Origin: Pelagibacterales bacterium SAG-MED17
GTDB lineage: Bacteria > Pseudomonadota > Alphaproteobacteria > Pelagibacterales > Pelagibacteraceae
DNA length: 64,000 bases
Direction of reading: 5' to 3'
Assembly: GCA_014654115.1 (NCBI GenBank)
Contig: JACWDO010000004.1
Location: forward strand, 1 to 64,000
Both the position numbers and the translations under genes were made by a program. The notes beneath the pieces are model-generated. The model ran no database searches and had not been told where the DNA came from. It saw nothing but the letters and a program-made list of their open reading frames with translations. Positions 1 to 9,764 of this stretch are shown here, piece by piece (within the stretch, counting starts at the first letter, position 1; the number at the start of each line of letters is the position of its first letter).

Positions 1-79
1 ACAAATGTATCAATTTTGGCTAAAAAAATAAATGAGTAAAAAAAAAAATTATATAGCTAAAGATTTATTTACTCCAAAA

Positions 80-1132
80 CATATTAACATGAAAATGACG
101 AGAGCAAAACTTGAGGCTCTTGTTGAAGATCTTATTTCTAGAACTATTCCGCCATGTGAAACAGCTCTTAAAGATGCTGGTTTAAATGCTAGTGAGATTG
201 ATGAAATAATACTTGTTGGTGGAATGACAAGAATGCCAAAAGTAATAGAAGAAGTTAAAAATTTCTTCGGTAAAGAACCAAACAAATCAGTAAATCCAGA
301 TGAAGTTGTTGCAATGGGTGCTGCGATCCAAGCAGGAGTATTACAAGGCGATGTTAAAGACGTATTATTGTTAGATGTTACACCACTTTCACTTGGAATA
401 GAAACTTTAGGTGGAGTTTCGACTAAATTGATAGATAAAAATACAACAATACCAACCAAAAAAAGCCAAGTTTTTTCAACAGCAGAAGATAACCAACCTG
501 CAGTTTCAATTAGAGTTTTGCAGGGTGAAAGAGATATGGCTTCAGACAATAAGGTTTTAGGTAATTTTGAACTAGTGGGTATAGCACCAGCTCCTAGAGG
601 TGTGCCCCAAATTGAAGTTACATTTGATATTGATGCAAATGGAATTGTAAATGTTTCTGCGAAAGATAAAGGAACTGGTAAAGAACAAAAAATTCAAATT
701 CAAGCATCTGGTGGTTTAAGTGATGAAGAAATAAATCAAATGGTTAAAGATGCTGAGACAAATAAAGAGGCTGACAAGAAAAAAAGAGAAGCTGTTGATG
801 CAAGAAATCAAGCTGATACCCTACTTCATTCTACGGAAAAAAATCTAAAAGAACATGGGAGCAAAGTTTCTGATGCTGATAAAAAAGCTATTGAGGATGC
901 ATCTGCCAATGTACGAAATGCATTAAAGGGAACAGATGTAGAAGAAATTAAAAAGAAAACTCAAGATTTGGTTCAAGCTTCAATGAAACTTGGCGAAGCT
1001 ATTTACAAATCACAACAAAGCACAAAACCTAGTGACGCACCTAAGGATGCAAAGGATGAAGGAAAAAAAGACGATAATGTTGTTGATGCAGACTTTGAAG
1101 AAGTAAAAGACGATAAAGAGAAAAGCGCCTAA
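80..1132 (+). CDS. dnaK: Chaperone DnaK, C-terminal part only (5' portion missing; ORF artificially extended to 32)
   Basis: [77 protein letters not shown] are DnaK signatures; followed by dnaJ. Residues before H (codon at 80) are not DnaK. Confidence 0.95.
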   Translation, partial: HINMKMTRAKLEALVEDLISRTIPPCETALKDAGLNASEIDEIILVGGMTRMPKVIEEVKNFFGKEPNKSVNPDEVVAMGAAIQAGVLQGDVKDVLLLDVTPLSLGIETLGGVSTKLIDKNTTIPTKKSQVFSTAEDNQPAVSIRVLQGERDMASDNKVLGNFELVGIAPAPRGVPQIEVTFDIDANGIVNVSAKDKGTGKEQKIQIQASGGLSDEEINQMVKDAETNKEADKKKREAVDARNQADTLLHSTEKNLKEHGSKVSDADKKAIEDASANVRNALKGTDVEEIKKKTQDLVQASMKLGEAIYKSQQSTKPSDAPKDAKDEGKKDDNVVDADFEEVKDDKEKSA

Positions 1133-1160
1133 ACTATCAACCATTTGTCTATAACTAGTT

Positions 1161-2291
1161 ATGGCAAAAAGAGATTACTACGATGTTTTGGGTGTTGAAA
1201 AAAGTGCTGGTCCAGACCAAATAAAAGCCGCTTACAGAAAACAAGCAGTAAAACATCATCCTGATAAAAATAAAGGTGACAAAGGAGCAGAGGAAAAATT
1301 TAAAGAAGCTTCGGAAGCCTACCACGTTCTATCAAATTCAGAGAGAAAACAAAATTATGATAATTTTGGACACGCTGCATTTGAAAATGGTGGTGGAGGT
1401 GGCAGAGGGGGTTTTGGAAACTTTGACTTTTCTGGCTCTTTTTCCGATATTTTTGAAGACTTTTTTGGTGAGGGTTTTGGTGGAGGTGGAAGAAGGACAA
1501 GAAGATCTAACAACCGTGGATCTGATTTAAGATATGATCTTTCTATAAGCTTAGAAGAAGCTTACGCTGGAAAAAAGCAAGATATTAAATTCTCAACATC
1601 TGATAGATGTGATACTTGCAGTGGTTCAGGATCTAAACCAGGTCAAAGTGCAAGCACTTGCTCTATGTGTGGTGGACACGGACAAGTTCGTTCTAGCCAA
1701 GGTTTTTTTACTGTTCAACAAACATGTCCTCAATGCGCCGGTTCGGGTGAACAGATTACTGATCCATGTAAAAGTTGCGGTGGCCAAGGTAAAAAACAAT
1801 CAAGTAAAAGACTTTCAGTAACTATTCCTAAAGGAGTAGACGATGGAACTAGGATTAGATTATCTGGGAAAGGAGAAGCGGGATCAAGAGGTGCAAGTAA
1901 TGGAGATTTATATTTATTTATAAATGTGAATTCTCATGAATTATTCAAAAGATCTGAGGAAAATTTATTTTTTGAGTGCCCAATATCTATTGCAGACGCA
2001 GCACTTGGAGCTGAAATAAAAATACCTACAATTGATGGTGGAAAAGCAAAAATAAAGATTCCAGCTGGAACACAAAGTGGAAAACAATTTAGATTAAGAG
2101 AGAAAGGAATGCCACTAATGAGAGGAAATGACTATGGGGATTTATATGTTCAAGTTAATACTGAGGTTCCAGTATCTTTGAATAAAGAACAAAAAGAGTT
2201 ACTTGAAAAATTTAGAGAAATTGAGAATGAAAAATCAAACCCAAGTATTAAACAATTCTTTAAAAAAGCAAAAAGTTTTTGGAAAAATTAG
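1161..2291 (+). CDS. dnaJ: Chaperone DnaJ
   Basis: J domain with HHPDKN, G/F-rich region, four CxxCxGxG-type zinc motifs; follows dnaK. Confidence 0.97.
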   Translation: MAKRDYYDVLGVEKSAGPDQIKAAYRKQAVKHHPDKNKGDKGAEEKFKEASEAYHVLSNSERKQNYDNFGHAAFENGGGGGRGGFGNFDFSGSFSDIFEDFFGEGFGGGGRRTRRSNNRGSDLRYDLSISLEEAYAGKKQDIKFSTSDRCDTCSGSGSKPGQSASTCSMCGGHGQVRSSQGFFTVQQTCPQCAGSGEQITDPCKSCGGQGKKQSSKRLSVTIPKGVDDGTRIRLSGKGEAGSRGASNGDLYLFINVNSHELFKRSEENLFFECPISIADAALGAEIKIPTIDGGKAKIKIPAGTQSGKQFRLREKGMPLMRGNDYGDLYVQVNTEVPVSLNKEQKELLEKFREIENEKSNPSIKQFFKKAKSFWKN

Positions 2292-2393
2292 ATGAAAAAA
2301 AAAATTAAGTATTTTATTTTTGCTACTATTTATATTTTAGCAATTATAATTCTAGGCGCCTATTTTTATAAAAATGGAATTGGGATAATTTAA
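2292..2393 (+). CDS. Possible small single-TM protein (33 aa: MKKKIKYFIFATIYILAIIILGAYFYKNGIGII)
   Basis: ATG directly abuts the dnaJ stop (TAG|ATG); Lys-rich N-terminus then hydrophobic stretch; below the ORF-track length cutoff. Confidence 0.45.
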   Translation: MKKKIKYFIFATIYILAIIILGAYFYKNGIGII

Positions 2394-3091
2394 TTATCTT
2401 TTGCTAATCTTATAAATATATCTCCCATACCACCTTGTACTTGCTCAAGAGGAGCATTATTTCTTAGTTCGCAATATTGTCCCGTAACCTCATGACTGTC
2501 AATAGCAGCAATACTTTGAGAATTACATTTTGTAGCATTATGAAATAAACCAATTACTAGTCTCTCATCTAATACAAATACTTGATTGTTATCGAGTTTT
2601 TTTCCATCACAAAAATAATCCTTGTTTACCTCTCTTGGAAAATCTTCTTTTCCACAAGGATTATTGATTGTAAGAACAAAAAATTCTCTTTCACCATCTG
2701 TAAAGGTATATTTCATTTTTTTTACTTTAGAGTATTTCATCAAATCACACGAGCATGGATAACAACACTTATGATAAAATCCACAAATTTTCTCTTCATT
2801 TTCTACATTTTTAAGATATACAAATTCTGGTTTATTATTTGGATCCATCAATGATCCAGAAACAGCACAATATAACTTGTTGTATTCGATAAAATCTTGA
2901 TAAGTAATATTTTTAGTTAAAATATGTTTGAAAAATTTTGGACCTGCAGCATTTCTATTTTTATCAGGAAAAATTTCAGGCCAATCTTTCACCAGGTCTG
3001 CGTAATAATTAAACTGGTTTGAATAAGTTGGTTTGATTAAGCTAAAAGTAATTAGTAGAAAAAAGATAGTAAAATATTTTAATTTATTCAT
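2390..3091 (-). CDS. Hypothetical exported protein, Cys-rich
   Basis: 233-aa ORF with N-terminal signal-peptide-like sequence (MNKLKYFTIFFLLITFSLIKPTYS). Confidence 0.75.
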   Translation of the reverse strand: MNKLKYFTIFFLLITFSLIKPTYSNQFNYYADLVKDWPEIFPDKNRNAAGPKFFKHILTKNITYQDFIEYNKLYCAVSGSLMDPNNKPEFVYLKNVENEEKICGFYHKCCYPCSCDLMKYSKVKKMKYTFTDGEREFFVLTINNPCGKEDFPREVNKDYFCDGKKLDNNQVFVLDERLVIGLFHNATKCNSQSIAAIDSHEVTGQYCELRNNAPLEQVQGGMGDIFIRLAKDN

Positions 3092-3139
3092 ATAGTAACG
3101 TTTAAACTACTTTAATTTGTTTGCTTATTGAATTGAGTA

Positions 3140-4588
3140 TTATTGTCCTATTTTTTTTTGATTTATTTCTATTGTTTTATTGAGTTCTTTTATTTTAAAT
3201 GATTTTGACGAACCATCAGTCCAAACAACTTTGATAGAAATATTTTTCTCACCCTTTCTAATTCCATAGTGAGCTACAGGTTCCATCTGGCATAAATATC
3301 CGGAACCTGCATCAATAGTTTTAGCGTGATTTCTTAGGTTTGAACTTAATATAACTGTTGCACCTCGTGCTGATGCACCAAATATGTTTAGAGGCTTAAT
3401 TCTTATATAATTAAAATTTTTTTTAATATCTGCTTTATACATTGTTAGTGGTTGCATGCCAGATTCTCCATGAGAAATTAATAATTCTAAAATTCCATCA
3501 TCATCTATATCTGCAATTGCTGCTCCTGTTCCCAATCCGTTAGACTCGTAAGCATTTTGAATTTTTATCTCTTCAAAAAATCCATTTTCTTTTATTTTGA
3601 ATAATTTATTTGGTTCGCCAATATTATTCATGAATATTTCATCATAGCCGTCATTATCAAAGTCTGCTGATATCACTGTTCTAATTCTAGAAGGAATATT
3701 GTAGGTTGGAGTAGCTATATCCTTAAATTTGTTATCTTCTAACACAAAAGCTCTATGATAACCGTTCCAATTGGATGTGATTATATCTAATCTCCCTCTA
3801 TAAAGTATGTCTGATAAAGTTGTACCTCTTCCATTTTCATATTGATCATCAATTTTATAATCCTTAGCTATATCCTGAAAGAAACCATCAGAATTATAAT
3901 ATAAAAAATTTTTTCCCCTTTCGTTTGCAGCAAATATGTCAGTTTTTCCCGATAAAATATTTCCTGCAACTACAGCTCTTCCACCAGTTATTTTATCAAT
4001 TTTAAGCTGCTCTGCTAAATCTAGTATTTGTCCAGAACTTTGTTCATAAAAACGAGTTGGACCGCCATAATTAGCAACATAAATACCATATTTTCCATCG
4101 CCATTTCTATCAACACAAACAACAGATCTACCAGCGGTTAAGTTTAAATTTTTTTTGTTAATATCTTTTTCAAATAAATCAATAAAACCATTACTACTAT
4201 TATCAATCAATCTATCTGAATATTTTTTTTCTCCACTATAGGTATCAGTATTTAAAAAATAAATTTCTTCAAATCCATCTTGGTCAATATCGCAAGCAGC
4301 AACCCCGATAGTTTTTCTTTCAGCATCATTAAAGATTTCATTTTTATTTATATTTATAAGTTTCCCATTTTGATAAGACAACGCTAAGTTTGAAAACCCA
4401 AACCCAGTAACGACAAATTCATATTTATTATCTAGATTTATATCAGTGACAGACACACCATAACTTAGTCTAAAATCATTATTATCAATTAGAAATGTTA
4501 TATCTTTAAAAAAGTCAGCTTTAGATTGATTGATAGACACAAAAAAAATTAAAACCAAAAATAATTTTAAAAGGTATTTAATAAACAT
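3140..4588 (-). CDS. VCBS/FG-GAP repeat protein with ASPIC/UnbV-like C-terminus
   Basis: Repeated D-x-[DN]-x-D-G motifs (DIDQDGFEEIYFLN, DRNGDGKYGIYVAN, DFDNDGYDEIFMNN, DIDDDGILELLIS), signal peptide, C-terminal VVWTDGSSKSF. Confidence 0.85.
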   Translation of the reverse strand: MFIKYLLKLFLVLIFFVSINQSKADFFKDITFLIDNNDFRLSYGVSVTDINLDNKYEFVVTGFGFSNLALSYQNGKLININKNEIFNDAERKTIGVAACDIDQDGFEEIYFLNTDTYSGEKKYSDRLIDNSSNGFIDLFEKDINKKNLNLTAGRSVVCVDRNGDGKYGIYVANYGGPTRFYEQSSGQILDLAEQLKIDKITGGRAVVAGNILSGKTDIFAANERGKNFLYYNSDGFFQDIAKDYKIDDQYENGRGTTLSDILYRGRLDIITSNWNGYHRAFVLEDNKFKDIATPTYNIPSRIRTVISADFDNDGYDEIFMNNIGEPNKLFKIKENGFFEEIKIQNAYESNGLGTGAAIADIDDDGILELLISHGESGMQPLTMYKADIKKNFNYIRIKPLNIFGASARGATVILSSNLRNHAKTIDAGSGYLCQMEPVAHYGIRKGEKNISIKVVWTDGSSKSFKIKELNKTIEINQKKIGQ

Positions 4589-4629
4589 AATTGTTGTATA
4601 TTGTTGAAAAAATATATTAAAATAATTTA

Positions 4630-5406
4630 ATGAGCAAAGTAAATTTAGCGATATCTGGTTGCATGGGACGAATGGGCCAACAACTGGTAAAATCTTCTAG
4701 AGTTGATAAAAATTTTAAACTAACAACTCTTACAGAAAATAGATTAATAAAAAAAAAAATTTCTGGAATTAAACCTAGTTTAAATAATGAAAATTCCCTC
4801 AAAAATGTTGATTTAATCATCGATTTTACTGTCCCTAATTGTACTTTTGAAATTCTTAAAATTGCATCAAAGCTAAAAAAAAGAGTTGTTATTGGTACAA
4901 CTGGATTTACCAAAAAAGAAGAGGGTCTTATTAAAAGATTTTCAAAGAAAATTCCAATACTGAAGGCTGGAAACATGAGCTTAGGCATAAATTTGTTAAT
5001 GTATTTAACTGAAATAGCGTCTAAATCATTAGGAAATAATTTTTTAAGTAAAGTATATGAGGTTCATCATAAACATAAAATAGACTATCCATCTGGAACA
5101 GCATTAATGTTGGGTAAAGGAATTGCCGTTGGCAAAAATAAAGATTTTTATAATTTATTTGGAAAAAAATATCTTAATAAAAAAAGTTTTCCTTATGGAA
5201 AAAAAATAAATTTTAACTCAATACGAAAAGGTAAAACAGTTGGTGAACACGAAGTTAAATTTTCAAGTGGAAAAGAAATTATTACATTAAATCACGAAGC
5301 TTTTGATAGGGCTTTATACAGCGAAGGAGCTTTGACAGCTGGAAAATGGTTAATGAAAAAAAAACCAGGTTTATATTCGATGCGTGATGTTTTAAATTTT
5401 AAATGA
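4630..5406 (+). CDS. dapB: 4-hydroxy-tetrahydrodipicolinate reductase
   Basis: GCMGRMGQ, VIGTTGF, NMSLGINLL, EVHHKHKIDYPSGTAL motifs. Confidence 0.95.
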   Translation: MSKVNLAISGCMGRMGQQLVKSSRVDKNFKLTTLTENRLIKKKISGIKPSLNNENSLKNVDLIIDFTVPNCTFEILKIASKLKKRVVIGTTGFTKKEEGLIKRFSKKIPILKAGNMSLGINLLMYLTEIASKSLGNNFLSKVYEVHHKHKIDYPSGTALMLGKGIAVGKNKDFYNLFGKKYLNKKSFPYGKKINFNSIRKGKTVGEHEVKFSSGKEIITLNHEAFDRALYSEGALTAGKWLMKKKPGLYSMRDVLNFK

Positions 5407-6056
5407 GTGAGGAGCAAAGGGCAAAAATTGTTCTTCGAACTTTAAACAAAATATATCCAAAGACCCCAATTCCTCTTAAACACAGAAATATCTTTACTTT
5501 ACTGGTTTCTGTTCTTTTATCTGCACAGTGTACAGACGTAAATGTTAATAATGTTACAGAAAATATATATCCAAAATATAATAAGCCTGAACACTTTGTT
5601 AAGTTGGGAAGAAAAAAAATTGAAAAACTAATACGAAGTATTGGTATTTTTAGAATTAAAGCCAAAAGTGTTTACAATTTATCAAAAACTTTAGTTGAAA
5701 AATACAACGGGAAAGTTCCAAAAACATTTGAACAACTTGAAGAATTACCAGGTGTTGGACATAAGACTGCCAGTGTAGTGATGTCTCAAGGATTTGGATA
5801 TGCTGCCTTTCCAGTAGACACCCATATTCATCGGCTAGCTCAAAGATGGGGATTAACTAATGGAAAGAATGTCGTTCAAACAGAAGAAGATCTTAAAAGA
5901 CTTTTTCCTAAAAAGTATTGGAATAAATTACATCTTCAAATAATTTATTATGGAAGAGAATACTGTAAGGCTAGAGAATGCTATGGTTTATCTTGTAAAA
6001 TCTGTACTACTTGTTATCCTAGCAGAAAAAAACCACTTATAACCAAGAAAGCATAA
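5403..6056 (+). CDS. nth: Endonuclease III
   Basis: HhH motif ELPGVGHKTASVV, VDTHIHRLAQRWG, C-terminal FeS cysteines. Confidence 0.96.
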   Translation: MSEEQRAKIVLRTLNKIYPKTPIPLKHRNIFTLLVSVLLSAQCTDVNVNNVTENIYPKYNKPEHFVKLGRKKIEKLIRSIGIFRIKAKSVYNLSKTLVEKYNGKVPKTFEQLEELPGVGHKTASVVMSQGFGYAAFPVDTHIHRLAQRWGLTNGKNVVQTEEDLKRLFPKKYWNKLHLQIIYYGREYCKARECYGLSCKICTTCYPSRKKPLITKKA

Positions 6057-6059
6057 ATA

Positions 6060-6989
6060 ATGAAAATATTAGGAATTGGAAATGCAATAGTAGATGTGAT
6101 TTGCAAAGTTGAAGATGATTTTATCACTAAAAATAATTTAACAAAAAGTACTATGAAATTAATTTTTGACGATAAAGAATTTAAAAATTTATTGTCTAAT
6201 CTTAAAATAGAAAAAACTGTTTCAGGAGGATCAGTTGCTAACTCAATAGTTGGTTTATCCCAGTTAGGGAATGAAGTTGGATTTATTGGTAAAGTAAATG
6301 ATGATGAACTTGGTGGAAAATATGAAGATGGTCTAAAACAAGAAAATGTTAAATATATTTATTCAAAGAAAAAAGAGGAACTACCAACTGGAACTTGTTT
6401 AATATTAGTTACACCGGATTCGGAAAGAACAATGTGTACGTTTTTAGGAACTGCAGGTAAAATAAATGAAAATGATGTAAGTGAGGATGCTATTAAACAA
6501 AGCGAAACAATACTTTTAGAAGGCTATCTTTGGGACGAAGGAGAACCCAAAAAAGCTTTTGAAAAAGCAATTCAAAGTGCAAACAAAGTTGCAATGTCAT
6601 TATCAGATCAGTTCTGTGTTGATAGACATAAACCTCATTTTTTAGAATTAGTTAAAAATAAATTAGATATAACCTTTGCCAATGAGCAAGAGATAATGTC
6701 GTTGATAGATGCAAAATCTTTTGATGAAGTGATCAACTTTTCGAAATCACTTGGAAAAATTATTGTTTTAACAAGAGGTGAAAAAGGTGCTGTAGCAATT
6801 AATGGAGACGAGGTTGCTGAATGTGGAATAAAAGACGGTCTTAAAATTGTTGATTTAACTGGAGCCGGGGATCTTTTTGCTGCAGGTTTTTTACATGGAC
6901 ATGTAAATAATATGTCACTAAAAGAAAGTTTAGATAAAGGAACTGAAATGTCCTCTAAAGTTATTCAACAAATTGGGGCCAGACTTTAA
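6060..6989 (+). CDS. PfkB-family (adenosine/sugar) kinase
   Basis: GGSVANSIVGLSQLG and DLTGAGDLFAAGFLHG PfkB signatures. Confidence 0.92.
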   Translation: MKILGIGNAIVDVICKVEDDFITKNNLTKSTMKLIFDDKEFKNLLSNLKIEKTVSGGSVANSIVGLSQLGNEVGFIGKVNDDELGGKYEDGLKQENVKYIYSKKKEELPTGTCLILVTPDSERTMCTFLGTAGKINENDVSEDAIKQSETILLEGYLWDEGEPKKAFEKAIQSANKVAMSLSDQFCVDRHKPHFLELVKNKLDITFANEQEIMSLIDAKSFDEVINFSKSLGKIIVLTRGEKGAVAINGDEVAECGIKDGLKIVDLTGAGDLFAAGFLHGHVNNMSLKESLDKGTEMSSKVIQQIGARL

Positions 6990-7102
6990 GATTGTTTTTT
7001 CTTTCTTTTAAAACTACCTTTACCTTTTTTAGGTTTAACAACTCGAGTTTTATATTTTGGAGTAAATAAATCTTTAGCTATATAATTTTTTTTTTTACTC
7101 AT
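6986..7102 (-). CDS. arfA: ArfA-like alternative ribosome-rescue factor (38 aa: [38 protein letters not shown])
   Basis: Hand translation; RVVKPKKGKGSFKRKKK resembles the ArfA core RVEKNKKGKGSYMRKGKH as I recall it from E. coli; ATG abuts the stop of the upstream gene (TAA|ATG). Not in the ORF track because of length. Confidence 0.72.
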   Translation of the reverse strand: MSKKKNYIAKDLFTPKYKTRVVKPKKGKGSFKRKKKQS

Positions 7103-9196
7103 TTATTTTTTTAGCCAAAATTGATACATTTGTATGAATGTATCTGGGTTTTTTATTTCAAATTGATTCCAATTTTCAAGTGATGTATTTTTTAAGTCAC
7201 TAGGATAATATTTGGAATATTTCTTTTTAATTAATGAATTTGTAAATCCTAAAAATTCTAAATCATATTTTTTTAGTAATTTTGAAATTTTTGTAAGAGT
7301 ATAACGATGTTCTTGTACGTGAAAGATTAAATCTCTAAAATTAGAAGTTGAATAGAAATCATAATTATAAATAAGTTTTTGAAATTTTTTATTTTCTTTA
7401 TCGTTCTTTATAATTTCTCTACAATTCCTGATAGTAGAAATATTATTATTAATATTATGTTTTTTTAATAATTTTCTTGTTTCAACAATATGTTTTCTGG
7501 CATAATCACTATATAGACCAAGCTTAAGATAACCATTTGGCTCTAAATTGTTTAGCAATACTTTCAAACCTTCCTCGGGATCTTTTAAATGATGAAGTAC
7601 ACCAACACATTCAATAACACTGAATTTTTTATTTAGATTATTTAAATTAAGTATATCACCATGTAAAAATTTAATATTAGTGTAATTAAGTTCCTGCATT
7701 TTACGTTTTGCAAAAGATAAACTGGATAAGCTTAAATCCACTGCGAGAATATCTGAATTCTCATATGATGCATTACTAACTAATTGTTGTCCAGTACCAC
7801 AACCAGCAATTAATATATCTCTTTTTAAATTATTAGTATTTAAATTAATTTTATTTGGATAAATGTTATTATTTAATTTTGATAAAAAATCATTTTTAGG
7901 GGTCATGTTCGTGTATCTCCATCTAGGATAAGGGTTTTCCTCATACTGGTCCCTAACTTTTTTAGAAATATTATCAGAGATAGTATCAAATGAATTAATA
8001 CTTTTTTTTAGCTCTTCTTCCCTTAAGTGATCTTTTATCTGGATTAATATAAGATCATTAAACAAATTATTCTTTGCAGAATAGTTAACTAATTTATTAC
8101 TAATTATTTTAGATAAATTTAAGGGTACATAGCATGCTAAAATTGAAATTTCTAATTCATTAATATTTTTATCTTTCTCAATTTTTGTTTTTAAATCATA
8201 AATTATTCTTATCTCATCATTTGATTGAAAAAATAGGTACTCATTTAAAAAAGATTGTTGGGCAAATGAAATAATAAAATCTAAAAATTCAATAATTAAT
8301 TTTTCATTTTTATCTTTTAATAATAGAAGGAATTCTTTTCTTATATGACATAAAAATTTTTCTAAAAATTTATCCCTAAATAATGATTTTTGTAATGTAA
8401 GTAAAAAAAGTTCTTTTTTTATTGCTTTTTTTACTACATCAAGGCTTAAAAGGGACTCATTAAGATCCATGTGATGCTGTATTTTTTTTTTATTTTCATC
8501 AGAAAAAATAAAATTTTTTGCATTATTAAATAACATGTTGTGATCAATTGTGTTTTTTTTTAATAAAAAAACAAATAATTCACTTAAATCAAAACTATTG
8601 TTCTCTGCTATATTTGATAATTCAATAGATGAAAGTAAATTTAATAATGAATTTACTACACGTAAATTATTAGGAGCAATATTTAGAGATCTTTTTAAAT
8701 ATAAAAGTGACTTTTTAAAATCTCCAACTTCTTGGAAAATAATTCCTAGAACATTATATGCATCTATATTATTTGGCTCTATTTGAATTACTTTTTCAAA
8801 ACACTTTATTGCATCCTGATATTTTTTTTGATTATTCAAAATAATACCTTTATTAAAATGTGCTAAAATGAAATTTGGTTGAATTTGAATTATTTTTTCA
8901 AAATATTTTAATGAAGTTTCACGATCTCCTCTATCTAAAATTAAATTTCCAATATTAAGGAGAATGTTAATGTTATTTGGGTTTAATTCTTTGGCTTTCA
9001 TAAGTAATGGTAATGCCAAATCAAATTTTCTTAATTGGGAGTATAAAGTACCTAGATTAAAATTAGCGTCTAAGTGATTTTTATTTATATTAAGTATTTC
9101 TTTATATAATTTTTCAGCTGTTTGAAATTTTTTATTTTTATGATTCTTAAATGCTAAACTAAGTTGTTTCTTAATTTGTAATTCATCAAATTTCAC
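7103..9196 (-). CDS. TPR-repeat protein fused to class I SAM-dependent methyltransferase
   Basis: N-terminal TPRs (NNINILLNIGNLILDRGD, QPNFILAHFNKGIILNNQKKYQDAIKCFEKVIQIEPNN), then ILIAGCGTGQQL ... DLSLSSLSFAKRK ... VIECVGVLHHLKDPEEGL. Confidence 0.9.
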   Translation of the reverse strand: MKFDELQIKKQLSLAFKNHKNKKFQTAEKLYKEILNINKNHLDANFNLGTLYSQLRKFDLALPLLMKAKELNPNNINILLNIGNLILDRGDRETSLKYFEKIIQIQPNFILAHFNKGIILNNQKKYQDAIKCFEKVIQIEPNNIDAYNVLGIIFQEVGDFKKSLLYLKRSLNIAPNNLRVVNSLLNLLSSIELSNIAENNSFDLSELFVFLLKKNTIDHNMLFNNAKNFIFSDENKKKIQHHMDLNESLLSLDVVKKAIKKELFLLTLQKSLFRDKFLEKFLCHIRKEFLLLLKDKNEKLIIEFLDFIISFAQQSFLNEYLFFQSNDEIRIIYDLKTKIEKDKNINELEISILACYVPLNLSKIISNKLVNYSAKNNLFNDLILIQIKDHLREEELKKSINSFDTISDNISKKVRDQYEENPYPRWRYTNMTPKNDFLSKLNNNIYPNKINLNTNNLKRDILIAGCGTGQQLVSNASYENSDILAVDLSLSSLSFAKRKMQELNYTNIKFLHGDILNLNNLNKKFSVIECVGVLHHLKDPEEGLKVLLNNLEPNGYLKLGLYSDYARKHIVETRKLLKKHNINNNISTIRNCREIIKNDKENKKFQKLIYNYDFYSTSNFRDLIFHVQEHRYTLTKISKLLKKYDLEFLGFTNSLIKKKYSKYYPSDLKNTSLENWNQFEIKNPDTFIQMYQFWLKK

Positions 9197-9750
9197 TTAA
9201 TTATATAACCTAATTTAGAACTTTCGATAAATTGATTGTCACCAAAAATATTATTTATTTTTTTTCTTAATCTATAAATATGTGTTTCAACTGTGTGAGT
9301 TTCTAATTTTGAATTATGACCCCAAACTTCAGTTTGTAATTTAGTAATTTTGACTGCACTTTTTGAGTTGTTAAGAAAAAATATAATATTCGCCTCTCTT
9401 TCAGTTAAATCAAGGCTCTTTTCACTATTATAAATTTTTCTTGAGTTTAAATTTAATTTATAAACTCCAATATCTATCTCCGATTGTTGGCTATATTTTT
9501 TTTTTAAAAATTTAATATTAATATTTTCAACTAACTTAACTATATCAATTGGAAAATTTGTTATTTCAATTTGATTTTCAAAATCTTTAATTTTTTTATT
9601 TGATATTACCAAATAATTATTCAGTGCTTTTGAATCAAGATCAGTAATTTTATTTATACAAGTCAATTTAAAATTTATATGATCACTTATTTCATTTAGT
9701 ATTTCGTATAAAATTTTAAAATCATAAATTACTAAATTTTCATTATTCAT
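9193..9750 (-). CDS. OmpR/PhoB-type winged-helix DNA-binding protein with degenerate receiver-like N-terminus
   Basis: C-terminus LTEREANIIFFL...VETHIYRLRKKI...IESSKLGYII is a Trans_reg_C domain; likely start MNNENLVIYDF at 9750, downstream of the track start. Confidence 0.8.
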   Translation of the reverse strand: MNNENLVIYDFKILYEILNEISDHINFKLTCINKITDLDSKALNNYLVISNKKIKDFENQIEITNFPIDIVKLVENINIKFLKKKYSQQSEIDIGVYKLNLNSRKIYNSEKSLDLTEREANIIFFLNNSKSAVKITKLQTEVWGHNSKLETHTVETHIYRLRKKINNIFGDNQFIESSKLGYIIK

Positions 9751-9764
9751 ATATAATAAACAAT

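Noticed and set aside
32-79. Possibility of a genuine novel fusion of a small basic peptide to DnaK
   Set aside because: The N-terminal 16 aa are an exact nucleotide copy of another locus in inverted orientation and DnaK lacks its ATPase N-terminal region; a chimera is the simpler explanation.
49-549. Antisense ORF (166 aa) opposite dnaK
   Set aside because: Lies fully over clear DnaK coding sequence on the other strand; no recognisable family; low-complexity Ser/Leu-rich as expected for shadow ORFs.
1276-1530. Overlapping frame ORF inside dnaJ (also 1300-1500 and 1609-1821)
   Set aside because: Alternative frames of the Gly-rich and Cys-rich dnaJ coding sequence; no independent evidence.
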